A stretch of DNA of 64,000 nucleotides from Mesobacillus jeotgali. Lineage in GTDB: Bacteria > Bacillota > Bacilli > Bacillales > Cytobacillaceae. The DNA is taken from contig NZ_FVZC01000008.1 in NCBI RefSeq assembly GCF_900166585.1, positions 496,001-560,000 of the forward strand. The letters are read 5' to 3'. A program made the position numbers and the translations under genes. Positions 35,385-43,881 of this stretch are shown piece by piece. The notes beneath the pieces are model-generated. The model was given only the letters and a program-made list of their open reading frames with translations. It did no database searches and was not told the origin of the DNA. How positions within the stretch are numbered: position 1 is the stretch's first letter; each line of letters starts with the position of its first letter.

Positions 35385-35699
35385 ATGGATACGAAAAGGA
35401 TTCTGTCTGCTTTGTGCTATTTCAGCATTATGTATGCCGGGATTTTGTTCCCGTTGGTTGCTTACCTCGCATCAGATGATGGGGAAGTGAAGTTTCATGC
35501 GAAAAAGGCTTTGCTTTCACATCTCATTCCGCTGATTCCGATGCCTTTTATCTTAGTTGCAGTTTTTCTTGATTTTACCGGTGGCACGGGAGGATTCCCA
35601 GTGCTCATGTTTAGCATCGGTATATTAATGGTCATATTGAGTTTCATCGTGTTGGTATGGAATTTAGTCAAAGGGATCAAAGTTCTTACTATAAACTGA
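35385..35699 (+). CDS. yvlA: YvlA-like DUF4870 membrane protein
   Basis: A 104-residue protein with three membrane helices in a DUF4870 pattern: LSALCYFSIMYAGILFPLVAYLAS, then a DDGEVKFHAKKALLSHL loop, and two further helices. The position and size agree with yvlA as the first gene of the SigW-controlled cell-envelope-stress operon. The start is ATG at 35385 behind AAGGAGATGAAGAGG. Upstream in-frame ATGs lie inside the SigW promoter. It is followed after 12 bp by yvlB. Confidence 0.82.
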   Translation: MDTKRILSALCYFSIMYAGILFPLVAYLASDDGEVKFHAKKALLSHLIPLIPMPFILVAVFLDFTGGTGGFPVLMFSIGILMVILSFIVLVWNLVKGIKVLTIN

Positions 35700-35711
35700 G
35701 GGGGAAGGACC

Positions 35712-36806
35712 ATGAAAGAGGAAAGAAAACGAATTTTAAAGCTTGTTGAAGAGGGAAAGATGACCGTGGATGAAGCATTGTTCCTGATTGAGCAGCTGGA
35801 ACAAGGGAACGCACAGCAACAGGAAAAATCAACTGCCCTTTCCACGGATGTAAAGTTTGATCAAGCAAAAAAAGAAGAATTCAATGCGTATAAATTCAAT
35901 TCTGTAAAAGATAAGGTTCTCGATTTCGTCGATTCTGCATTTAAAAAAATTAAAGACTTCGATCTAGATTTGAATTTTGGTCCGTCAGTGGATATCACTC
36001 ATATTTTTCAGCAGGGTGACGCATATTTAAACCAGGTAGATATTGATATGGCGAATGGTTCGGTAAAAGTAGTTCCGTGGGAGCAAAAGGATGTGAGGGT
36101 CGAGTGCAGCGCCAAGGTATATCGGGTCGATAACCAGGATGAAGCACGCCGTAAGTTCTTGGAGGATGCCATTTTCACTATTGAAAATCAGAAGCTGCGG
36201 TTTTCAGTGCAGCAGAAATGGATGAAGGTGGATGCTGTCATTCATATTCCGGCAGAGGAGTATGAAAATGTTCGGATCCGATTGTTTAATGGCTCCATTG
36301 AAGGTGAAAACTTAACCGTAAAGGATTGCCGCGCAAAAACAGCGAACGGAAAAGTACTGCTTGGGAATCTTGAGTGTGGCAAGCTGGAAACGGAAACGGC
36401 AAATGGACAAATCAGCATCAGCAAAAGTGCAATCAAAGACCTTGAAGCTGAAACAATCAATGGCGCTATAAAGGCAGATGGCTTTTTTGACCATGTCGAT
36501 CTTCAGTCTTTCAATGGAAACGTTACGTGTACCGTTAAAAATCAGGATTGCGAAAGCGTGGAAGTGAAGGCGACTACTGGAAGCATCGAGGTTTTCCTGC
36601 CAGAGAAAACTCCCGCCAGTGGTGAATTGAAATCGAATCTTGGCGGTTTTACAATTGAAATTGACGGCATTCAGGTTGTTGAGGAAAAAAGCGATATGGT
36701 CCAAAAAAACCTTCGCTTCAAGCCTGCTGATGGCGGGCAAAAAGCTGTCAGCCTCTATGCGGATACCAAAACTGGTTCGATTGCGATAAAGAAACTAATT
36801 CAGTAG
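35712..36806 (+). CDS. yvlB: YvlB-like DUF4097 protein (envelope stress)
   Basis: A 364-residue cytoplasmic protein, the same length class as B. subtilis YvlB. The N-terminus carries a SHOCT/YvlB-type helical motif (about 3-35, ERKRILKLVEEGKMTVDEALFLIEQL). Residues about 125-360 form a DUF4097 right-handed beta-helix with repeated N-G turns (FNGSIEGENL, TANGKVLLGNL, TANGQISISKS, INGAIKADG, FNGNVTCTV). It belongs to the SigW-type operon with yvlA, yvlC and yvlD. The homologous system responds to antimicrobial and membrane stress. ATG start behind GAGGGGGAAGG. Confidence 0.88.
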   Translation: MKEERKRILKLVEEGKMTVDEALFLIEQLEQGNAQQQEKSTALSTDVKFDQAKKEEFNAYKFNSVKDKVLDFVDSAFKKIKDFDLDLNFGPSVDITHIFQQGDAYLNQVDIDMANGSVKVVPWEQKDVRVECSAKVYRVDNQDEARRKFLEDAIFTIENQKLRFSVQQKWMKVDAVIHIPAEEYENVRIRLFNGSIEGENLTVKDCRAKTANGKVLLGNLECGKLETETANGQISISKSAIKDLEAETINGAIKADGFFDHVDLQSFNGNVTCTVKNQDCESVEVKATTGSIEVFLPEKTPASGELKSNLGGFTIEIDGIQVVEEKSDMVQKNLRFKPADGGQKAVSLYADTKTGSIAIKKLIQ

Positions 36807-36821
36807 CAGGAAGGTGTTAAT

Positions 36822-37010
36822 ATGAAAATTACCCGCTCAAGGACGAATCGGATGCTTGCAGGAGTGCTCGGGGGAATGGCGGAATCTTTAGGGATTAAGG
36901 CGTCGCTGCTGAGGATCCTGTTTGTGATCCTGTTGTTCAGTACGGCATTTTTCCCAATGGCCCTTCTTTATGTACTGGTGTTCATACTTCCAAACAGGGG
37001 GGAGCATTAA
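36822..37010 (+). CDS. yvlC: PspC-domain protein YvlC
   Basis: A 62-residue protein made of one PspC domain: a basic N-terminus ITRSRTNRMLAGVLGGMAESLG followed by two hydrophobic segments. PspC-type proteins act with phage-shock-like membrane protection systems. The gene is the third of the operon, 15 bp after yvlB and 2 bp before yvlD. ATG start behind GGAAGGTG. Confidence 0.9.
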   Translation: MKITRSRTNRMLAGVLGGMAESLGIKASLLRILFVILLFSTAFFPMALLYVLVFILPNRGEH

Positions 37011-37012
37011 GA

Positions 37013-37378
37013 ATGAGATGGCTGTTAGGGATTGTCATTAATGCTGTCCTTTTCATGGCTCTTGCCGGGTATTTCGAAGATGAGATATACCTCTCCGGCT
37101 TCAGTGCCGCATTAGGCGCAAGCTTCATTCTTTCGATTTTGAACATCCTGGTCAAACCAATTTTAATTATCCTGACACTCCCTGTCACGGTGCTTAGCCT
37201 TGGGTTATTCCTTTTTGTCATAAATGCGATTACGCTTATGCTGACAGATAGCCTGATGGGAAGTTCTTTTGAGATAGCGGGTTTTGGCATGGCGCTGTTG
37301 ACTGCGGTGATCATGTCAATCGCAAACCTGATCATCCAGAACACAGTGTTGCGTGAATCCGATAAAAAGGGCAGATAA
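37013..37378 (+). CDS. yvlD: Phage-holin family 4 membrane protein YvlD
   Basis: A 121-residue protein with four predicted helices. ILSILNILVKPILIILTLPVTVLSLGLF is the typical core of the mycobacterial/phage holin superfamily IV (YvlD family). Its role is unknown beyond membership of the SigW envelope-stress operon. ATG start behind GGGGGAG that overlaps the end of yvlC. A bidirectional terminator follows. Confidence 0.9.
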   Translation: MRWLLGIVINAVLFMALAGYFEDEIYLSGFSAALGASFILSILNILVKPILIILTLPVTVLSLGLFLFVINAITLMLTDSLMGSSFEIAGFGMALLTAVIMSIANLIIQNTVLRESDKKGR

Positions 37379-37393
37379 GGCAGAACAGATACC

Positions 37394-37423
37394 AAAGGGC
37401 CGGCACCTAAGTGTCGGCCCTTT
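37394..37423. terminator. Bidirectional terminator between yvlD and the amidase gene
   Basis: AAAGGGCCGGCAC / GTGTCGGCCCTTT stem between two convergent genes. The T run is only three long on the plus side, so efficiency is uncertain. Confidence 0.7.
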
Positions 37424-37425
37424 AA

Positions 37426-38175
37426 CTATTCTTTGTCAATATACACATCAAAGCCTGCTTTCCTCAAACGGGAGGCGAGCTCCTCGGCGTTTCGCAAATC
37501 CTCAAACGCACCTGCCTGGACTTTATATAGACCGCTACTTCTCGCTGTGGCTGCAGAGTTGGCCGATGATGGAGCTGGAGCTGATGTGGGAGCCTGTGCA
37601 GGAACTGGCGCCACGTTAACCTTTCGCTGCAGCTTGAACTGTTCTGCTAAGGCTTTGACAATGCCTTCTGCTATCGTTCTTCTGTAAGTTTCGGAACGCA
37701 GCAGCTGGGCTTCATTCCTGTTTGTCATGAACCCGCACTCCACCAATACGGCATCCATTTCCGTTTCCCTGAGCACGTGGAAATCTGCTGTTCTGACTCC
37801 GCGATTTTCGAGACCTGTTGCAATGACAAGATTGCGCTGTATCTTTTGGGCCAGCTGATAAGCTGCAGGCGGCCTGGATGGATAGACATATGTCTCAATC
37901 CCGCCTGCATTGGTCCACCCGCCGCTGCCAAATGCATTGGCATGGATTGATACGAATATATCCACTTTCAGATTGTTCGCCTTGTCTGTCCTCGCTGTCA
38001 ACGACACCTCTCGCTGATCGGAATGAGAAAAATAGACGGTGACATTCTTGTAGTTGTCCAGAAGCTGTTTCGCATAGTTCGCCACAGCCCTGTTAAACTC
38101 ATATTCTCTCAAACCATCAGGACTTCGCTTACCCGGGGTGTTATAGCCATGCCCAGCATCAAGCATGATCTTCAA
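37426..38175 (-). CDS. N-acetylmuramoyl-L-alanine amidase with SPOR domain
   Basis: A 249-residue protein. An Amidase_3 domain (about 1-175) shows the zinc motifs MLDAGHGYN, EYEFN (Glu), SIHANAF and ECGFMTN. A Pro/Ala/Ser linker follows, then a SPOR domain (about 205-249, YKVQAGAFEDLRNAEELASRLRKAGF) that binds denuded septal peptidoglycan. There is no signal peptide, as in CwlC-type amidases released by mother-cell lysis. That makes a sporulation role likely but not proven. The start TTG at 38175 is placed by GGAAGGTG 8 bases upstream. An open TTG at 38196 would lie upstream of that site. Confidence 0.88.
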   Translation of the reverse strand: MKIMLDAGHGYNTPGKRSPDGLREYEFNRAVANYAKQLLDNYKNVTVYFSHSDQREVSLTARTDKANNLKVDIFVSIHANAFGSGGWTNAGGIETYVYPSRPPAAYQLAQKIQRNLVIATGLENRGVRTADFHVLRETEMDAVLVECGFMTNRNEAQLLRSETYRRTIAEGIVKALAEQFKLQRKVNVAPVPAQAPTSAPAPSSANSAATARSSGLYKVQAGAFEDLRNAEELASRLRKAGFDVYIDKE

Positions 38176-38282
38176 GTTTATCACACCTTCCGACAAAAGA
38201 TTTCCTCATCAGTATATATATGACCAAAGGCAGGAAAAGGATATAGCGATATAGGAAATAAATACTATCTATTAGAATGTTA

Positions 38283-38510
38283 TTACTTGTTAAGCTCAAA
38301 AATGTCTTCCAGACGCTGTGACATGAACTCGTGTGCGTCCTGTACACCTTTGTTATAGAAGTGTGGGGCGAGCTTGTCCGCCATGAATTCAAGTATCAGC
38401 ATAGCAGCCAGATCCCCAAGCTCCTCGCCGCGCTCTTCAAGGAAATACCTCTTAATTTCATCTGTCATTTGGTTCCTTGCATGATCATCTAACTGAAAAT
38501 TCTTAAGCAT
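38283..38510 (-). CDS. DUF2164-family protein
   Basis: A 75-residue acidic protein, LDDHARNQMTDEIKRYFLEERGEELGDLAAMLILEFM and so on, which I recognise as DUF2164. It is soluble, all-helical and of unknown role. The ATG is preceded by AGGAGA. The 38511-38660 stretch upstream holds its promoter region, and beyond it lies the 52-bp hairpin repeat array. Confidence 0.78.
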   Translation of the reverse strand: MLKNFQLDDHARNQMTDEIKRYFLEERGEELGDLAAMLILEFMADKLAPHFYNKGVQDAHEFMSQRLEDIFELNK

Positions 38511-38664
38511 CCCATTCTCTCCTTATCGTTTTTATTACCCCATTCTAAGCCAATCAGACAAACATTTCGACAAGTACGTTCGATTATTTCCGTGGAAATA
38601 AGCTAAAATTTCATTCTGTAACCGACAATTGTGTCATAACGGAAAATTATGTAGGAATTTTGCA

Positions 38665-38945
38665 ATCGGGTTTCAGGTTCAGACAAAATACTGGGATGGG
38701 ATCGCGTACTTTGTCCGAAGCGGGGACAGATTTGGACAAAACTCAAGGTGGAGTTGCTCGGTTTGTAGGAAGTGGGGCCAGGTTCGGACAGAACTCACGG
38801 TGGAGTCGTTTATTTTGTCCGAAGTAGGGTCAGGTTCAGACAAAACACAAGGTGGAGGCGCTCGTTTTGTCCGAAGTAGGGTCAGGGTTCAGACAAACCT
38901 CGGAAAAAGAGCTCACCCTTTGTCTGAAGCTGGTGCACGAATTAT
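38665..38945. repeat. 52-bp tandem repeat with hairpin arms (TTTTGTCCGAA / TTCAGACAAAA)
   Basis: TTTGTCC-like motifs start at 38710, 38762, 38814, 38866 and 38919 (steps 52, 52, 52, 53). Each unit contains TTTTGTCCGAA, a G-rich spacer GTAGGGTCAGG, then TTCAGACAAAA, which pairs with the first part (TTTTGTC/GACAAAA plus GAA/TTC). The joining part reads CACAAGGTGGAGNCGCTCG. The array lies between the end of the nag operon and the promoter of the DUF2164 gene. The frame-open stretch through it on the plus strand is not a gene. Confidence 0.88.
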
Positions 38946-38960
38946 CTAAAAGGAAACGAA

Positions 38961-38984
38961 TAAAGAAAGACCCTTATCGGGGTC
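38961..38984 (-). terminator. Terminator of the nag operon
   Basis: On the minus strand GACCCC-GATAA-GGGTC is followed by TTTCTTT, 13 bp past the nagR stop codon. Confidence 0.85.
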
Positions 38985-38996
38985 TCCGGTAATATA

Positions 38997-39722
38997 TCAT
39001 CCACGCTGCATAGAGTGCACAAATTTATAACGGTCTGCACGATAGGCGGATTTTACGTATTCGAAGGGTGTTCGATCTTTTAAATAGGAAGTCGTGTGAA
39101 TCAGCAGGACAGGGGAGCCTTTTTCTATTTCCAGGAGGCGCAGTTCTTGTTCCTTTGCAAGCGTCGCTTCGATTTGCTGTGTTGCCTCGTGGATCTTCAG
39201 CGATAACTTCTCCTCGATATACTGGTAAAGCGACTGATTGATGATTTCCTCTGTCAGACCCTTTACCAGATTGGCAGGCAGATAGGTGGTCTCAAGGGCC
39301 AATGGGGTATCGTCAGCAAGTCTGACACGTTTTATTTCATATACAGGTGTATTTTCAGGAAGCTGAAGACGGTCGGCTATTTTATAGGTTGCCGGGATGA
39401 TTTCGAATGACACTAATCTGCTCCCTGGAATAAGACCTCGCTCGTTCATGTCCTCTGTAAAACTTGTCATTCCCTCCAGCTGCTTTTCAACCTTCTTTTG
39501 ATTGACGAAGGTGCCTTTTCCTTTTTGGCGATACAGGTAGCCGTCGTTCACCAGGTTGGTCAAAGCTTGCCTGATGGTCATCCTGCTGATTTTGAACATC
39601 TCTGCATAAACACGTTCCGAGGGAATTGCTTCGTCCTGCTGAAGTTCCCCGCTTTCAATCTGGCTTTTTATAAACTCTTCAAGCTGGTGGTAAATCGGTA
39701 TGGGTGAATTTTTATCAATCAT
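38997..39722 (-). CDS. nagR: GntR/HutC-family repressor of GlcNAc utilisation
   Basis: A 241-residue regulator: winged HTH (about 8-72, IPSERVYAEMFKISRMTIRQALTNL and YRQKGKGTFV) and a UTRA effector domain (about 90-235). It corresponds to B. subtilis YvoA/NagR, which binds dre sites and is released by glucosamine-6-phosphate or GlcNAc-6-phosphate. It is the last gene of nagA-nagB-nagR, 41 bp after nagB. Two dre-like operators precede nagA, so the operon is probably autoregulated. ATG start behind CAGGAG. Confidence 0.93.
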   Translation of the reverse strand: MIDKNSPIPIYHQLEEFIKSQIESGELQQDEAIPSERVYAEMFKISRMTIRQALTNLVNDGYLYRQKGKGTFVNQKKVEKQLEGMTSFTEDMNERGLIPGSRLVSFEIIPATYKIADRLQLPENTPVYEIKRVRLADDTPLALETTYLPANLVKGLTEEIINQSLYQYIEEKLSLKIHEATQQIEATLAKEQELRLLEIEKGSPVLLIHTTSYLKDRTPFEYVKSAYRADRYKFVHSMQRG

Positions 39723-39763
39723 TGATTATTCTCCTGACTGCATGGTGTTAATTATAAGGGATA

Positions 39764-40489
39764 TCAAAGTAATGCCGTTGCTTCCTTATCTGCAAATATC
39801 GATACATTGGGGTGCTTTTTCAGAACGGAAGCAGGGAAGTCTTCGCTGACATCGCCATTGATTAAACGGGCAAGCGCCTCCGCTTTGGCATGGCCGGAAA
39901 CGAGCAAGAAGATCTCCTTGCTATCCATAATGGAGGCGATTCCCATTGTGATGGCCTGTAAAGGGACATCATCAACAGAAGCGAAAAATCTCGAGTTAGC
40001 CTTCCTGGTGCTTTCCGCAAGGTCGATAATATGCGTCCTGCTGTCAAAGGATGTTCCCGGTTCGTTAAAACCAATATGGCCATTTTGTCCAATCCCTAGA
40101 ATCTGCAGGTCGATGCCTCCATGCTCTTGAATGAACTGTTCATAGCGCGTGCACTCCTCGTCGAGAAGCCTTGCTGTCCCGTCAGGTATATGAGTCTGAT
40201 CAAGCGGAATGTCAATGTGTTTAAATAACTTTTCACACATGAAGTAGTGATAGCTATGACTGTCCTTTTTCGGAATCCCAATGTATTCATCAAGATTAAA
40301 GGTGTTGATTTGTTTGTAGGAGGTCTTATTCTGCTGATGGTCTTTGATGAGCTCCTGATAAAGTCCGGTTGGAGTGCTTCCGGTTGCAAGGCCAAGGTTG
40401 AGCGATGGCTTCCTTTTTATCCGGGAGATGATTTGCTCTGCTGCCTGCTGGCTAAGCTCTGCGTAATCGAATGTTTGAATCAGTTTCAC
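39764..40489 (-). CDS. nagB: Glucosamine-6-phosphate deaminase
   Basis: A 241-residue enzyme converting glucosamine-6-phosphate into fructose-6-phosphate and ammonia. Motifs: LGLATGSTPTGLY (phosphate loop), FNLDEYIGI (catalytic Asp), GIGQNGHIGFNEPG (active-site His and Glu) and TMGIASIMDSKEIFLLVSG. The length is that of Bacillus NagB, shorter than the allosteric E. coli form. Middle gene of the nag operon, 22 bp after nagA. ATG start at MKLIQTFDY. Confidence 0.95.
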   Translation of the reverse strand: MKLIQTFDYAELSQQAAEQIISRIKRKPSLNLGLATGSTPTGLYQELIKDHQQNKTSYKQINTFNLDEYIGIPKKDSHSYHYFMCEKLFKHIDIPLDQTHIPDGTARLLDEECTRYEQFIQEHGGIDLQILGIGQNGHIGFNEPGTSFDSRTHIIDLAESTRKANSRFFASVDDVPLQAITMGIASIMDSKEIFLLVSGHAKAEALARLINGDVSEDFPASVLKKHPNVSIFADKEATALL

Positions 40490-40511
40490 ATCATCACTTC
40501 TTTCAATTTGT

Positions 40512-41684
40512 TTATAAACGGGTATAGCCGGCGATTCCGCGGCAGAAGGTCATGGATATTTCATGGTTATGGTCCAGAACGACAAGATCAGCATCCTTCC
40601 CCGGAGCGATACTTCCTTTCCGGTCAAAAACCTTTAACTGCCTGGCCGGATTCTCGCTTGCCATTTTTACCGCTTCCTCAAGGTTTACGCCTGTGTATTC
40701 AACCATGTTTTTCAATGAATCCTTCATTTTTAAAATGCTGCCGGCAAGCGTTCCGTCTGTTAACGAAGCCCGGCCGTCTGCCACACTCACTTCCTGCCCG
40801 CCAAGGTCGTAAGTCCCATTCTTAAGGCATTTCGCCCTCATGGAATCGGTGATTAAGATGACACCATCGGTTCCTTTTGCCCTTATTGCCAGGTCGATCA
40901 TTTCGGGAACTACATGGATTCCGTCCGCGATCAGCTCGATTTTTAACTCATCATAAAGCAGCGCAGCACCTGCGACTCCCGGATCTCTGTGGTGGATTCC
41001 ACGCATGCCATTGAATAAATGGGTCACATGGGTTGCCCCTGCATTTACTGCTTCAGCCATCTGGGCGTATGTCGCATCTGAATGGCCAATCGAGGCAATC
41101 ACATCATTGTTGGCCAAATAAGCGATAAAATCATTTCCGTTTTCCTTTTCAGGTGCCAGCGTGACAAGTCTGATATTGTTTCCCGATGCTTCCTGCATCT
41201 GCGAAAAAAGTTCGATATCAGGGTTAATAATATATTCCTCTGGCTGTGCGCCTTTACGAGCTTTATTGATGAAGGGCCCTTCCAGGTGAATTCCCAGCAT
41301 CTCTGCTTTGCCTGGATTGTTGTGAGTGCTTTTATACTTGGCGCCATTTTTCAAAGCTTTGAAAATCGCTGATTGTTCCTGAGTAATGGTCGTAGCAAGA
41401 AAACTTGTGGTTCCTTCTGCAGGCAGGGTCGAAGCAATTGTAGTCAGGGCATCAACCGTAGCATCCATTGCATCAGCTCCACCGGCCCCGTGGATGTGGA
41501 CATCGATGAATCCAGGAATAATCGTATTTTCCTCTGGCAGCTCAACGACCTCCGCATGATGGTGAGGGAGTGATGAAACAGGTCCGGTTTCGGCAATTTT
41601 GCCATCCTTTATATAAATGAATCCTTTTTCGATTAAACGTTCTTCTGTTAAAACCTTTGCATTAACAAGCAATAATTCGTGCAT
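40512..41684 (-). CDS. nagA: N-acetylglucosamine-6-phosphate deacetylase
   Basis: A 390-residue amidohydrolase. Motifs: PGFIDVHIHGAGG (metal site), GIHLEGPFIN (Glu ligand), SIGHSDATYAQ (His), THLFNGMRGIHHRDPG and ILITDSMRA (catalytic Asp). It makes glucosamine-6-phosphate from GlcNAc-6-phosphate, feeding NagB. It is the first gene of the operon, with its promoter covered by a dre-like operator. ATG start MHELLLVNAKVLT, with GCGGGTGG nearby as a modest ribosome site. Confidence 0.95.
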   Translation of the reverse strand: MHELLLVNAKVLTEERLIEKGFIYIKDGKIAETGPVSSLPHHHAEVVELPEENTIIPGFIDVHIHGAGGADAMDATVDALTTIASTLPAEGTTSFLATTITQEQSAIFKALKNGAKYKSTHNNPGKAEMLGIHLEGPFINKARKGAQPEEYIINPDIELFSQMQEASGNNIRLVTLAPEKENGNDFIAYLANNDVIASIGHSDATYAQMAEAVNAGATHVTHLFNGMRGIHHRDPGVAGAALLYDELKIELIADGIHVVPEMIDLAIRAKGTDGVILITDSMRAKCLKNGTYDLGGQEVSVADGRASLTDGTLAGSILKMKDSLKNMVEYTGVNLEEAVKMASENPARQLKVFDRKGSIAPGKDADLVVLDHNHEISMTFCRGIAGYTRL

Positions 41685-41719
41685 TTCATACCACCCGCAA
41701 GTTATGTCTTTGTAATATC

Positions 41720-41795
41720 ATTATACGAATTCTAATGTATGGTTGTCTAGACCACTTGTTAAAAATAGGTCGAATCGCAAAGTGGTATAGACATC
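41720..41795 (-). promoter_or_regulatory. nagA promoter with two NagR (dre) operators
   Basis: On the minus strand TAGACA (41744-41749) and TATAAT (41720-41725) are 18 bp apart. The -35 box lies inside GGTTGTCTAGACCACTTG (41741-41758), close to the dre palindrome TGGTCTAGACCA. A second site AAGTGGTATAGACATC (41780-41795) resembles the nagP dre site. The 41796-41964 stretch holds the hprK leader and nothing else I can identify. Confidence 0.85.
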
Positions 41796-41964
41796 TTCCG
41801 TGTGAAATTAAGGTCTGAACCCCTTCATCCAAACTATCTAGTCATACCAGCCAGTGAAAAGCTTGTTTTTTGCTTCCTTGTATTTGGTTCTTCCCGAAAA
41901 AGTGCTAAAATATAAAGTATTGTTATCTTGTGGAAATTAACGCCCTAATAAAGGAGGAACTTCT

Positions 41965-42900
41965 TTGCCAAAAGTCCGTACTAAAGACCTCATCGAGAAA
42001 TTCGACATGGAATTGGTAAGTGGAGAGGAAGGGATCAACCGACCGATTACGACAACAGATATTTCTAGACCGGGGTTGGAAATTGCCGGTTATTTTGAAT
42101 ATTATCCTGCGGAGCGTCTGCAGCTGCTTGGGAAAACAGAACTTACTTTCTTTGAAAAACTCGATCCTCGCGTCCGGGCAGAACGGATGGAAAAGCTTTG
42201 CACCGACATTACTCCTGGAATAATCGTCACCAGGGACATGGATGTTCCAGATGAGCTGATAAAAGCCGCAGAACGTGAATCTGTTCCGGTTATGCGCTCA
42301 AAACTAAAAACAACAAGGCTTTCAAGCCATCTGACAAACTATCTTGAAAGCAAGCTGGCACCTACTACGGCTGTTCATGGTGTACTCGTAGACCTTTATG
42401 GCATTGGAGTGCTGATCACAGGCAAAAGCGGTGTCGGTAAAAGTGAAACCGCTCTTGAGCTGGTCAAACGCGGACATCGTCTGGTTGCCGATGATTGTGT
42501 TGAAATCCGCCAGGAAGATATCGGGACACTTGTCGGTAACTCGCCGGATTTAATTGAACATTTGCTGGAAATCCGCGGTGTAGGCATTATTAATGTGATG
42601 ACGCTGTTCGGAGCTGGAGCTGTGCGTTCGCATAAACGGATTTCTCTGATCATCGACCTCGAGATTTGGGATCAGAAAAAATCATATGACAGATTGGGCC
42701 TTGACGAGGAGAAAATGAAAATCCTCGACACCGATGTAACGAAGCTGACGATTCCTGTTCGTCCCGGCCGAAACCTTGCTGTTATCATCGAGGTAGCTGC
42801 GATGAACTTCAGGTTGAAACGCATGGGAATGAACGCAGCAGAGCAATTCACCAACAGGCTTTCCGACGTCATCGAAGACGGCGACCATGATGAACATTAA
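41965..42900 (+). CDS. hprK: HPr kinase/phosphorylase
   Basis: A 311-residue bifunctional enzyme that phosphorylates and dephosphorylates Ser46 of HPr and Crh, so it drives CcpA-dependent catabolite repression. Walker [15 protein letters not shown] (about 153-166), catalytic His in [12 protein letters not shown], and the HprK signature [19 protein letters not shown]. The N-terminal domain (1-125) is of the usual type. TTG start behind AAGGAGG. First gene of a hprK-lgt-yvoD-ppaX-yvoF cluster ordered as in B. subtilis. Confidence 0.97.
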   Translation: MPKVRTKDLIEKFDMELVSGEEGINRPITTTDISRPGLEIAGYFEYYPAERLQLLGKTELTFFEKLDPRVRAERMEKLCTDITPGIIVTRDMDVPDELIKAAERESVPVMRSKLKTTRLSSHLTNYLESKLAPTTAVHGVLVDLYGIGVLITGKSGVGKSETALELVKRGHRLVADDCVEIRQEDIGTLVGNSPDLIEHLLEIRGVGIINVMTLFGAGAVRSHKRISLIIDLEIWDQKKSYDRLGLDEEKMKILDTDVTKLTIPVRPGRNLAVIIEVAAMNFRLKRMGMNAAEQFTNRLSDVIEDGDHDEH

Positions 42901-42931
42901 GGGAAAACCCAATCATATTCGTAAGAAAACC

Positions 42932-42951
42932 TTAATCAAACGTTTGATTAA
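42932..42951. promoter_or_regulatory. Perfect 20-bp palindrome between hprK and lgt
   Basis: TTAATCAAACGTTTGATTAA, perfect inverted symmetry and no T run. It nearly repeats the palindrome at 29030-29045. It looks like an operator. The regulator is unknown. Confidence 0.55.
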
Positions 42952-43004
42952 ATAGGCCAAAGTGTTGATGCGCCTGACTTTTATACAGAAAAAGGGGAAA
43001 TGAT

Positions 43005-43817
43005 ATGGAAAAAAATATTCAGCCAATCGACCCGATTGCCTTTTCACTCGGTCCGATCCAGGTGCACTGGTATGGAGTCATCATCGGACTTGGAATTGCA
43101 CTGGCTCTGTGGATTGCCATGCGTGAAGGTGAACGCCGCGGACTGCCAAAAGATATATTTGCAGACTTGATGCTTTGGGCCATCCCAATCGCGATTATCT
43201 CTGCAAGGATATACTATGTCATTTTTCAGTGGGATTATTACAGCCAGTATCCGGGTGAAATATTTAAGGTATGGAATGGCGGGATTGCCATTCATGGTGC
43301 GTTGATTGGTTCTGTGGCCACAGCCTATTTCTTCACGAAGTCCCGGAATGTCTCCTTCTGGAAGCTCGCTGATGTCGCAGCGCCAAGCATCATTCTTGGC
43401 CAGGCAATCGGCCGATGGGGGAACTTCATCAACCAGGAAGCACATGGAGGAGGAGTTTCAAGAGCGTTTTTGGAAAACCTGTATATTCCAGAATTCATCA
43501 TCAACCAGATGTATATCAATGGAGCTTACTATCACCCAACCTTCCTTTATGAATCTATCTGGAATCTGCTAGGGTTCATACTGCTCATGTCCTTGCGCAG
43601 AGTTAACCTTGGCCGAGGGGAGATTTTCCTCAGCTATGTCATCTGGTACTCAATTGGACGCTTCTTTGTTGAAGGCATGCGAACAGACAGCTTGATGCTG
43701 ACAGAATCACTTCGGATTGCCCAGACGATTTCGATTGCTTTGATTGTTTTGGCCATCGGTTTATGGATCTATAGAAGAGTCAAGGGCTATTCAAAAGTAA
43801 GATATTTAGAAACCTAG
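43005..43817 (+). CDS. lgt: Prolipoprotein diacylglyceryl transferase
   Basis: A 270-residue membrane enzyme with seven helices. The Lgt signature is [18 protein letters not shown], with [20 protein letters not shown] at the N-terminus and [15 protein letters not shown] near the end. It transfers diacylglycerol to the lipobox cysteine of prolipoproteins such as the GerC-type and YVTN lipoproteins in this window. ATG start behind AAAAGGGG, 104 bp after hprK. Second gene of the conserved hprK cluster. Confidence 0.97.
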   Translation: MEKNIQPIDPIAFSLGPIQVHWYGVIIGLGIALALWIAMREGERRGLPKDIFADLMLWAIPIAIISARIYYVIFQWDYYSQYPGEIFKVWNGGIAIHGALIGSVATAYFFTKSRNVSFWKLADVAAPSIILGQAIGRWGNFINQEAHGGGVSRAFLENLYIPEFIINQMYINGAYYHPTFLYESIWNLLGFILLMSLRRVNLGRGEIFLSYVIWYSIGRFFVEGMRTDSLMLTESLRIAQTISIALIVLAIGLWIYRRVKGYSKVRYLET

Positions 43818-43881
43818 AATTTTTGGGTTGCTAAATTCAATAAATTATATAAAAGGCTAAAAAAATGGGAGAGATGCTTCG

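Noticed and set aside
38629..38949. 106-codon plus-strand open frame
   Set aside because: It runs through the 52-bp hairpin repeat array and has no ribosome site.
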